From the NCBI GenBank assembly GCA_900767495.1, contig CAAFZH010000010.1:1-7226 (forward strand): a stretch of DNA of 7,226 bases. The letters are read 5' to 3'. Origin of the DNA: Clostridia bacterium. Lineage in GTDB: Bacteria; Bacillota; Clostridia; Christensenellales; Borkfalkiaceae. Below are positions 1-4,930 of the stretch, piece after piece. The translations under genes were made by a program, and so were the position numbers. The stretch's first letter is position 1, and each line of letters opens with the position of its first letter. The notes under the pieces were generated by a model that saw only the letters and a program-made list of their open reading frames with translations, was not told the origin of the DNA and ran no database searches.

Positions 1-80
1 CGCGGCGGACGCGCCCCTTTTGTCGCTATCGCGACATTTCCCCCGTTTCAGCGGGGGAATTTACCCCGAAGGAGGAAGCG
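1..80. repeat. Hairpin-bearing dispersed repeat module, variant copy
   Basis: This gene-free stretch contains two strong stem-loops. TGTCGC (21-26) pairs with GCGACA (31-36), and TTCCCCCG (38-45) pairs perfectly with CGGGGGAA (52-59). It ends in CCCCGAAGGAGGAAGC (64-79), a 16-nt string that recurs exactly at 4687-4702 and 7207-7222 in the other copies of the module. The hairpins here differ in sequence from those copies, so this is a diverged or shuffled version. As in the copy at 4659-4704, a GTC-bounded inverted-repeat element begins about 10 nt later. The left end is cut by the window edge. No coding potential is seen; the function is unknown. Confidence 0.6.
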
Positions 81-89
81 AAACTATAC

Positions 90-192
90 GTCATTCTGAA
101 CGATAGTGAAGAATCCCACCGGGTGAGCGAAGAGTATATATTTTACGGAAAGCCACCCTCCCGGGAGATTGCGTCGCTGCGCTCGCAAAGAC
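90..192 (-). repeat. MITE-like element with 30-bp imperfect terminal inverted repeats, copy A
   Basis: The left end (90-119) starts GTCATTCTGAACGATAG and ends AATCCCAC. The right end (163-192), read on the minus strand, starts GTCTTTGCGAGCGCAGCG and ends AATCTCCC, so the two ends form imperfect inverted repeats of about 30 bp. The core contains the 10-bp palindrome CTCCCGGGAG and a TATATA-rich stretch. Aligned in the opposite orientation, it matches the element at 4710-4819 along its whole length, including the core. The left 30-mer recurs exactly at 4839-4868. No transposase or clear target-site duplication is visible, so mobilisation would have to be in trans. Any ORF crossing this region is spurious. 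Confidence 0.7.
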
Positions 193-294
193 AGTATATC
201 AGGCTTGTCGATAGTTCGGTGGGATATTTCGCTGCGCTCAATATGACGTACTTGATTTGGGGGATTGCCGCGGCACTTCGTGCCTCGCAATGAC
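193..294 (-). repeat. Tandem half-elements of the GTCAT repeat family
   Basis: Two further terminal units lie here in the same orientation: GTGGGATATTTCGCTGCGCT..GAC at 219-247, and a GGGGATTGCC..GCAATGAC unit at 259-294. The linker and second unit (245-294) align with 4490-4541, sharing the layout GACGnACTTnnTTTGGGGGATTGCCGC, so this two-unit arrangement is itself repeated in the window. The units resemble the GTCATTGCGAGG..GCAATCC repeats common in uncultured bacteria. Their translations (of the HIERSEIS or LRAQRRNL type) are well-known spurious peptides, so no gene is called. Confidence 0.65.
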
Positions 295-327
295 AATGCA
301 TACACGATAAAAGCGGCGAGAAAGGTA

Positions 328-373
328 CAAAAATAAAAACGCGACGGAAATTTTTCCGTTGCGTTTATTTTTG
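328..373. terminator. Bidirectional intrinsic terminator
   Basis: A long inverted repeat has arms AACGCGACGGAAA (338-350) and TTTCCGTTGCGTT (353-365, with one G-T wobble). It is flanked by an A-rich tract on the left (AAAAATAAA) and a T-rich tract on the right (TTTATTTTT), so it reads as a U-tailed terminator in both directions. On the minus strand it follows the tRNA 3'-end duplicate at 385-417 by roughly 20 nt, as expected if a complete tRNA gene once stood there. Confidence 0.7.
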
Positions 374-384
374 CGACTAGACCT

Positions 385-417
385 AAGCCGCCGAAATGGT
401 AGAGACAGTAGGACTCG
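385..417 (-). pseudogene. Duplicated tRNA-Val 3' end plus flank (tRNA fragment or attachment-site scar)
   Basis: These 33 nt are identical to 570-602, the last 21 nt of the tRNA-Val gene (3' half of the T arm, acceptor strand, CCA) plus 12 nt of its downstream flank. Identity stops sharply at 418. On its 5' side the T-stem partner, anticodon arm and D arm are all missing, so no functional tRNA can form. The two explanations are a truncated tandem tRNA copy, or an att-type direct repeat left by an element that used the tRNA 3' end for integration. The intervening DNA is only about 150 bp and contains no integrase. Confidence 0.65.
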
Positions 418-514
418 TCCGACCGCGCTGCGGCGGTAAGCGTAGCAAAGCGGAGCGCTACGTTATTTCGGAAAACGCCCTGTATATATAGTGAAGGCGG
501 CGAGTTAAAGCAGA
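418..514. other. Spacer with two stem-loops between tRNA fragment and tRNA terminator
   Basis: This stretch has no ORF. It contains ACCGC..GCGGT (422-437) and CGTAGC (441-446) pairing with GCTACG (457-462), followed by unstructured sequence. It has no recognisable tRNA half, and I see no promoter on either strand. It may be repeat debris or the residue of a deleted segment. Confidence 0.4.
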
Positions 515-556
515 AGTAAAAAAAGAAGAGAGCCGCAGGACTCTCTGTTTTTTACT
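515..556 (-). terminator. Intrinsic terminator of tRNA-Val
   Basis: On the minus strand, about 25-30 nt after the tRNA CCA, a stem AGAGAG..CTCTCT (541-546 with 527-532) can be extended by two G-C pairs around a 3-nt loop. A U-rich tail (TCTTTTTTT) follows. The outer A-run and T-run also pair (AGTAAAAAA with TTTTTTACT), so weaker activity on the plus strand is possible. Confidence 0.75.
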
Positions 557-581
557 TCGCTAAAACGCGAAGCCGCCGAAA

Positions 582-658
582 TGGTAGAGACAGTAGGACT
601 CGAACCTACGACCTCTTGCATGTGAAGCAAGCGCTCTAACCAACTGAGCTATGCCTCC
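582..658 (-). tRNA. tRNA-Val(CAC)
   Basis: A complete 77-nt cloverleaf is seen on the minus strand. It has an acceptor GGAGGCA pairing with TGTCTCT (with G-U pairs at the first and fifth positions), a D stem GCTC/GAGC, and an anticodon stem CTTGC/GCAAG around the loop TTCACAT. The anticodon is CAC, which reads the valine codon GTG. The T stem is GTAGG/CCTAC with loop TTCGAGT, the discriminator is A, and CCA is encoded. It has its own terminator at 515-556, and its 3' end is duplicated at 385-417. It is transcribed divergently from the nuclease operon. A valine identity fits the anticodon and A73. Confidence 0.95.
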
Positions 659-693
659 GAAAATTCAACGCGGAATAAATTTTCGTCGCGTCC

Positions 694-699
694 ATTATA
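694..699 (-). promoter_or_regulatory. Probable -10 box for tRNA-Val
   Basis: On the minus strand a perfect TATAAT lies about 36 nt before the tRNA 5' end, giving a predicted leader of roughly 29 nt. No good -35 hexamer stands at 16-18 nt; that position is a T run. An overlapping TGCTAATAT could act as an extended -10 instead. Confidence 0.45.
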
Positions 700-771
700 T
701 ATTAGCACTTTATCAAAAAAAATTCAACCGTTTTGCGGCGTAAAAACGAAAAAATATTTGGCTTTTCAATC

Positions 772-800
772 TTGACATACGGCTTTAAAAAAGGTATAAT
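772..800 (+). promoter_or_regulatory. Consensus vegetative promoter of the nuclease-ATPase operon
   Basis: TTGACA (772-777) and TATAAT (795-800) are both exact consensus hexamers with an ideal 17-bp spacer. The start point expected 6-8 nt downstream (about 806-808, best at A807) is only about 3 nt before the ATG at 810. The transcript should therefore be essentially leaderless. No Shine-Dalgarno sits at usable distance: the only candidate, AAGG at 791-794, overlaps the -10 region and is 15 nt away. Confidence 0.9.
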
Positions 801-809
801 ATATGCACT

Positions 810-1868
810 ATGAAAATAATACATTTGGCGGACGTGCATTTAGGCTCTAAAATGGAGTCAAGACTTCCGAGCGATAAGGCGGCTAAAAGAAGAAACGAAA
901 TACGCGCCTCGTTTTTAAGAACGGCGGAATACGCCGAACAAAACGGCGTTACGGCGATTATAATCGCGGGCGATTTATTCGACGGAAACAATCCCTTGAA
1001 AAAGGATAAGGAGTTTTTTTACGACGTAGTCGAAAAGCACGGCGGAGTGGACTTTTTATATCTGCGCGGCAATCACGACGATCTCGGCGGCTACGAGCGC
1101 GAACTTAAAAATCTTAAAACTTTCGGCAAGGAATGGACTTATTATCGTTACGGTCAGGTCGTTATCGCGGGCGTGGAACTGTGCGCCGAGAATTCGCTTT
1201 CGGCGTATTCGTCGCTCGATTTATCGCCTGCGGACTACAATATAGTAACCATGCACGGCGAGTGGAACGACGGCGGAGCGGGCGGCGTAAACTTATTGAA
1301 ACTCAAAAATAAAAATATAGACTATCTCGCGTTGGGGCATATACATACCGCCGCCGAAAAGCGTATAGACGAGCGGGGTATAGCGCGATATTCGGGCTGT
1401 TTAGAAGGGCGTGGCTTTGACGATTGCGGCGAAAAAGGCTTTTATCTGCTCGATACAGACGGCGGGAAAATGCGTTCGGAATTTATAAAAGCGGCTACCC
1501 GAACCATTTATAAATACGAAGTTGCGGTAGACGGCGCGACGACGGCAACGCAGGTATACGAAAAAGTAAAAGCCGCGATTACCGCCGAGCCGAAAGATAT
1601 GGTCAGGGTGGAACTCGTGGGCGAACGCGACTTTGACGAGGAAAACCTTGCCGACGATATAGCCGAATATATCGCGGACAAGTATTTTTTCGTGTCGGTA
1701 AAGGACAGGACTTTGCGCCGATTGCGCATAGAGGACTATTACGGGGATAAGTCGCTTAAAGGCGAATTTATCCGCGAGGTGCTTTTAAGCGACGAACTCA
1801 ACGAGGAACAAAAACGCAAGGTTATCGCTTACGGCGTAAAGGCTCTTACGGGCAGAGAGGTGGACTGA
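810..1868 (+). CDS. SbcD/Mre11-like DNA repair nuclease (YhaO type), metallophosphoesterase
   Basis: This is the predicted nuclease subunit of an SbcCD-like complex that trims or opens DNA ends and hairpins using two metal ions. All five phosphoesterase motifs are visible: D8-x-H10, GDLFD (54-58), GNHD (87-90), the His of MHG (149) and GHIH (176-179). A GCLEGRGFDD segment (196-205) matches the post-catalytic region of SbcD proteins. At 352 residues it is shorter than typical SbcD or YhaO (around 400), mainly at the C-terminal capping and partner-binding end. The start is fixed because the first metal ligand is residue 8. It overlaps the ATPase gene by one base (TGATG), implying coupled translation as subunits of one complex. 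Expression is from the strong promoter just upstream, with almost no leader. The family is certain; the in vivo substrate is inferred. Confidence 0.92.
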   Translation: MKIIHLADVHLGSKMESRLPSDKAAKRRNEIRASFLRTAEYAEQNGVTAIIIAGDLFDGNNPLKKDKEFFYDVVEKHGGVDFLYLRGNHDDLGGYERELKNLKTFGKEWTYYRYGQVVIAGVELCAENSLSAYSSLDLSPADYNIVTMHGEWNDGGAGGVNLLKLKNKNIDYLALGHIHTAAEKRIDERGIARYSGCLEGRGFDDCGEKGFYLLDTDGGKMRSEFIKAATRTIYKYEVAVDGATTATQVYEKVKAAITAEPKDMVRVELVGERDFDEENLADDIAEYIADKYFFVSVKDRTLRRLRIEDYYGDKSLKGEFIREVLLSDELNEEQKRKVIAYGVKALTGREVD

Positions 1869-4381
1869 TGAAACTCGTTTCGGCTTATATCGAAAATTAC
1901 GGCGGCATAGAGAAAAAAGAAATAGATTTCAGGCAGGGCATAACCGAATTCTGCGAAGAAAACGGTTACGGCAAAACCACGCTCGCATCGTTTATAAAGG
2001 CGATGTTTTACGGCTTGCCTTCGTATAAAACCAACTCGGTGGAGTTTACCGATCGCGAACGTTTTTATCCCTTTAACGGCGGTAAATTTGGCGGCAATCT
2101 TACCTTTGTTTTCGGCGGCAAAACTTACAAAATAGAGCGGTTTTTCGATAAAAAGAGCAGCGCGCGCGACGAACTGAAACTTTACGAAAACGGAGAGGAA
2201 ACGGAAAGCGAATACGACCTGGGCAAGCGGTTTTTCGCGCTTGACGAGCGTTCGTTTGCCCGCACCGTGTTTTTCGGCGAGGACGACGTTTCGGGCGGGG
2301 TCGCGATAAAACTCGGCGAGAGTGTGCAGGGCGACGGCGACGTTTCATTCGAACAGGCTGCCGTCGCGCTTGAAAAAAGCGTAAAAAAGTACAAGGCGTT
2401 GCGCGGCGACGCGGGTATTATAAAGGATTGTCGGCTTAAAAAGCGCGATTTGAGCGAGAAAATTTCCGATTTGAAAAATCTGGAAAAAAATCTTGCGGCG
2501 AGGTACGCCGAAAAGGCGCAACTTACCGCAGAGGCGGAAACTATAAGGGAACGTTACCGTAAGGCGGTCAACGCCGAAACTCAAAAGGCGCGGCGCGAAA
2601 ATTACGAGAGAAATAAAGCGCAGATAGCCGCAAATAACGCGGTTATCAATAGTTATAGGGAGAAATATCCCTGCGGAATACCTACCGAAAAAGAGATAGA
2701 CGCTATGCAAACCGAGTACCAGCGCGCGGCGGCAAACCGCCGCGCGCTGGAAAGCGAAAAACTTTCGCCGCAAACCGAGTACGAACTTAAAGTTTTAAAA
2801 GAGAATTTAAACGGTTTAAACGGCGCGACCATTGCCGAACTGCAAAATAAAACCGACGAACTTACCAAAGCCGACGCGTTGGCGGAACGGCTTAAAGAGG
2901 AGTACGCAAGCGAAAGCAGGAATCCGATAATAAATAAATTCGAGGTTGATCCGATAGACCCTCGCGACGAGGAAAACCTTGACGAAAAAATGGCGCAATA
3001 CCGCGAGATCGAGCAAAAAATAAGGCTGAACGCGGAAACCGCCGAGCCGGAAAACAAACGAAAATTCGGTTTGGGACACGCTCTCGTTTTAATGGGATTG
3101 TTCGTCGTTGTCGGCGGCGCGGCATTGTTTGCCGTAAACAAAATCGTCGCCGTCGCGCTCGTTGCGCTTGGAGGCGTTACCGCTTTATGCGGCGCGTTTG
3201 TAAAACCTAAAAATAAGACGGACAAAAAAAATCCGCAAGCGGATTTGCAGGTCAAAGAGAATTTACTGAAAGAAGAGATAAACGAATTTTTGGCGCGTTA
3301 CGGTTATTATTCGCGCGACGGCGTCGCCGTGGCGTATTCCGATTTTAAATCGGGCAGAGCGAGATACCTGGAGATTAAAAACGGTTTAGCCGAAAAAGAA
3401 TTGCGTATAGAGAGATTATCCGCACAGACGGCCGAGCGTGAAAACGACTTGAAAAAGGTGTACGCACGCTACGGAATAACCGTTCGCGATTATGCGTCCG
3501 CGCTTGCCGCACTCATAAAGGATAACGAAAGGCTTGCCAACCTTAGCGCGCAGGCGGCAAGGCATGCGCAAAACGCGGCAAACCTTAAAGCCGAAATAGC
3601 AAAGAGCGAGGAGTTTATCCGCGGCTTTGCGGCGGCGTATAAACTCGGCGGCGACGTTGCCGCCGCCGCAAACGAACTGCGCGGCGACAGGGTAAAAGCG
3701 GAACAATTAAAGCGTAGTACCGCCGAACTTTCCGCCGCGGCGGAGGAGTTTAAAAACAAGTACGGCGAAACTCCCGCCGTAAGCGGGGAAACGCTTTCCG
3801 CAGAGGAACTAAACGAACTTTTAAACGCGGCAAATAAACGGCTCGCGCAAAAAAACGAGGCGATTGCCGCCGACGAGGCGGAATTGGAAGTTTTGCCTAA
3901 TTTAGAGAGTGCGCTGGAACTTGCCGACGAAGAACTTGCCTCGGCGGAAGAAAAATATTCGCTTTTGCGCCTTGCCGAAAAGTATCTTGCGGCGGCAGAA
4001 AAGACGGTAAAGGACGAGTACGTTGCGCCCGTTATGAACGAATTTTTAAAGTACGCCGCGCTTACCGAGGACGCGCTCGGCGTGGGCGTTGATATGGACA
4101 AAGATTTCCGCGTGCGCTACGAGAGAAACGGCGAATACAGGAGCGAAAAGCATTTAAGCGCGGGGCAACGTGCGGTGCTGAACCTGTGTTTAAGGCTGGC
4201 GATAGCAAAGCAGGCGTTTAAAACCGAAAGTCCTTTCGTCGTTATGGACGACCCCTTCGTTGCGCTTGACGAAAAGCATTTTGCGCGCGTAAGAGAGGTC
4301 TTGAAGGATCTATCTTCACGCGAGCAGATAATATATTTCACTTGCCACCCGAGCCGCTCCGTGCAAGACGGCGCGCAATGA
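1868..4381 (+). CDS. SbcC/Rad50/YhaN-like AAA ATPase with coiled coils and a central membrane hairpin
   Basis: This is the ATPase partner of the preceding nuclease, with SMC-like architecture. The N-terminal Walker A is EENGYGKTT (30-38, Lys36). The coiled-coil arms span about 170-395 and 450-715. The C-terminal half-site has signature LSAGQ (763-767), Walker B VVMDDP (791-796), D-loop ALD (799-801) and H-loop His827. At the midpoint two hydrophobic stretches (about 402-423 and 425-445), followed by KPKNK, look like a transmembrane hairpin. There is no CxxC zinc hook. Deviations from canonical ABC ATPases are Glu in place of the first P-loop Gly and Asp795 in place of the catalytic Glu; from memory both occur in YhaN-like clostridial proteins. 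At 837 residues it is somewhat shorter than B. subtilis YhaN. Its ATG overlaps the upstream TGA, with GAGAGG about 7 nt before it. The last dozen codons resemble a dispersed repeat unit. Confidence 0.9.
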   Translation: MKLVSAYIENYGGIEKKEIDFRQGITEFCEENGYGKTTLASFIKAMFYGLPSYKTNSVEFTDRERFYPFNGGKFGGNLTFVFGGKTYKIERFFDKKSSARDELKLYENGEETESEYDLGKRFFALDERSFARTVFFGEDDVSGGVAIKLGESVQGDGDVSFEQAAVALEKSVKKYKALRGDAGIIKDCRLKKRDLSEKISDLKNLEKNLAARYAEKAQLTAEAETIRERYRKAVNAETQKARRENYERNKAQIAANNAVINSYREKYPCGIPTEKEIDAMQTEYQRAAANRRALESEKLSPQTEYELKVLKENLNGLNGATIAELQNKTDELTKADALAERLKEEYASESRNPIINKFEVDPIDPRDEENLDEKMAQYREIEQKIRLNAETAEPENKRKFGLGHALVLMGLFVVVGGAALFAVNKIVAVALVALGGVTALCGAFVKPKNKTDKKNPQADLQVKENLLKEEINEFLARYGYYSRDGVAVAYSDFKSGRARYLEIKNGLAEKELRIERLSAQTAERENDLKKVYARYGITVRDYASALAALIKDNERLANLSAQAARHAQNAANLKAEIAKSEEFIRGFAAAYKLGGDVAAAANELRGDRVKAEQLKRSTAELSAAAEEFKNKYGETPAVSGETLSAEELNELLNAANKRLAQKNEAIAADEAELEVLPNLESALELADEELASAEEKYSLLRLAEKYLAAAEKTVKDEYVAPVMNEFLKYAALTEDALGVGVDMDKDFRVRYERNGEYRSEKHLSAGQRAVLNLCLRLAIAKQAFKTESPFVVMDDPFVALDEKHFARVREVLKDLSSREQIIYFTCHPSRSVQDGAQ
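2719..2750 (+). other. Perfect 14-bp GC-rich inverted repeat inside the ATPase gene
   Basis: CCAGCGCGCGGCGG (2719-2732) is followed by a 4-nt loop CAAA and its exact reverse complement (2737-2750). It encodes residues around YQRAAANRRALE at the start of a coiled-coil stretch. The stem would be very stable in mRNA or single-stranded DNA. It could slow ribosomes or simply reflect alanine/arginine codon choice; a role is not demonstrated. Confidence 0.75.
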
Positions 4382-4401
4382 CGGTAAAACTATCGTTTTC
4401 C

Positions 4402-4420
4402 GCATTTTTATCAAAAATGC
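4402..4420. other. Small stem-loop after the ATPase stop codon
   Basis: GCATTTTT pairs perfectly with AAAAATGC around the 3-nt loop ATC, 20 nt after the TGA of the ATPase gene. There is no U tract after the stem on either strand and the stem is AT-rich. It is therefore a poor intrinsic terminator, though it could protect the mRNA 3' end. No better terminator is seen between the convergent genes apart from a T run at 4823-4830 without a stem. Confidence 0.35.
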
Positions 4421-4456
4421 AAGTGCCTTATGAATATCTTCGTTCGCAAACCCTTG

Positions 4457-4541
4457 CAAGCAAGTTTGCTCGCTCGACATTGACAGAATGACGCACTTAG
4501 TTTGGGGGATTGCCGCAGTCGCTACGCTCCTTCGCAATGAC
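4457..4541 (-). repeat. Two tandem GTCAT-family units
   Basis: The first unit ends GACAGAATGAC at 4492; the second runs from GGGGGATTGCC (4504) to GCAATGAC (4541). The segment 4490-4541 matches 245-294 in unit order, linker and orientation, so the pair was copied as a block. The translated products are the usual spurious repeat peptides; no gene is present. Confidence 0.6.
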
Positions 4542-4555
4542 AGTTGATTTTCCGT

Positions 4556-4651
4556 GTCATCGCGAGCGTAGCGTGGCGATCCCTCGGAATAAAGTACGGA
4601 GTATTTGCTCCGTACTTTCTCGGTGGGATATTTCGCTGTGCTCAATATGAC
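4556..4651 (+). repeat. 96-bp MITE-like element with hairpin core, copy B
   Basis: The left end GTCATCGCGAGCG..GATCCC (4556-4583) and right end GTGGGATATTTCGCTG..GAC (4623-4651) form imperfect terminal inverted repeats of the same family as copy A. The core is a perfect 11-bp stem: AAAGTACGGAG (4591-4601), loop TATTTG, CTCCGTACTTT (4608-4618). The core differs from those of copies A, C and D, so termini are shared while cores are exchanged. No ORF or transposase is present, and I could not find a target-site duplication. Confidence 0.65.
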
Positions 4652-4658
4652 GAAAAGC

Positions 4659-4704
4659 CCCCTATCGTCGGCGTTGCCGACACTTCCCCCGAAGGAGGAA
4701 GCAA
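4659..4704. repeat. Hairpin module, copy 2 (identical to right-edge copy)
   Basis: This 46-nt block starts CCCCTATCGTCGGCG and ends GGAGGAAGCAA. It is identical to 7179-7224. It carries a stem TCGGC-GTT-GCCGA and a second imperfect stem CTTCC..GGAAG. It sits 7 nt after element copy B and 5 nt before element copy C. The fixed association with GTC-bounded elements suggests it moves with them or marks their insertion site. Confidence 0.75.
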
Positions 4705-4709
4705 GATTT

Positions 4710-4819
4710 GTTTTTGCGAGGAAGCGTAGCGACGAAGCAAACTCCCGGGAGGGTGGTTTTTCGTAAAGTATATACTTTTCACTTAAGTCGTGGGATATTT
4801 CGCTGACGCTCAATATGAC
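4710..4819 (+). repeat. 110-bp MITE-like element, copy C (opposite orientation to copy A)
   Basis: The left end GTTTTTGCGAGGAAGCG and right end GTGGGATATTTCGCTG..GAC (to 4819) are family termini. Reverse-complementing copy A (90-192) aligns with this element through the core: CTCCCGGGAGGGTGG, then TTnCGTAAAnTATATACT, then TTCnCT. This whole-length match at a distance of about 4.6 kb marks it as a discrete repeated element rather than chance similarity. Non-coding. Confidence 0.7.
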
Positions 4820-4838
4820 GGTGTTTTTTTTGTTTTAC

Positions 4839-4919
4839 GTCATTCTGAACGATAGTGAAGAATCCCACTGAAGAACTGATAAGTATATGCTGTATCACTT
4901 CGGTCGTGGGATATTATCG
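4839..4919 (+). repeat. Right-truncated MITE-like element, copy D, abutting tsaD
   Basis: The left 30-mer (4839-4868) is identical to 90-119; with flanking bases the identity extends to 33 nt. After a 37-nt core, the right terminus begins GTGGGATATT at 4906, then departs from the family pattern where it would run into the 3' end of tsaD. The element is thus truncated or diverged 11 nt beyond the tsaD stop codon. Confidence 0.6.
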
Positions 4920-4930
4920 CGGGCGGATTG

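Noticed and set aside
90..192. Target-site duplication around element copy A
   Set aside because: Flanks TATAC and AGTATA are inverted relative to each other rather than direct, and the other copies show no short direct repeat at their borders.
84..305. Small ORF on the minus strand with HIERSEIS and LRAQRRNL peptides
   Set aside because: These peptides are the known translation artefacts of this repeat type and do not represent a protein.
3490..4101. Long minus-strand ORF (203 codons, Ser/Ala-rich), and similarly 2653-3255
   Set aside because: Both lie antisense to the ATPase coding frame and their low-complexity composition mirrors its Ala/Glu codons; no promoter, ribosome site or domain is seen.
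810..4381. A new anti-phage defence system built on the nuclease-ATPase pair
   Set aside because: Both proteins fit the housekeeping YhaO/YhaN and SbcCD repair families, no additional effector or sensor gene is adjacent, and the neighbours are a tRNA and translation genes.
4316..4813. Minus-strand ORF of 165 codons after the ATPase gene
   Set aside because: It runs through several dispersed repeat units and contains the typical spurious repeat peptides; it also begins inside the ATPase gene.
4457..4919. Possible CRISPR array
   Set aside because: Repeats occur in both orientations with irregular spacing, variable sequence and no uniform spacers, and no cas genes are present.
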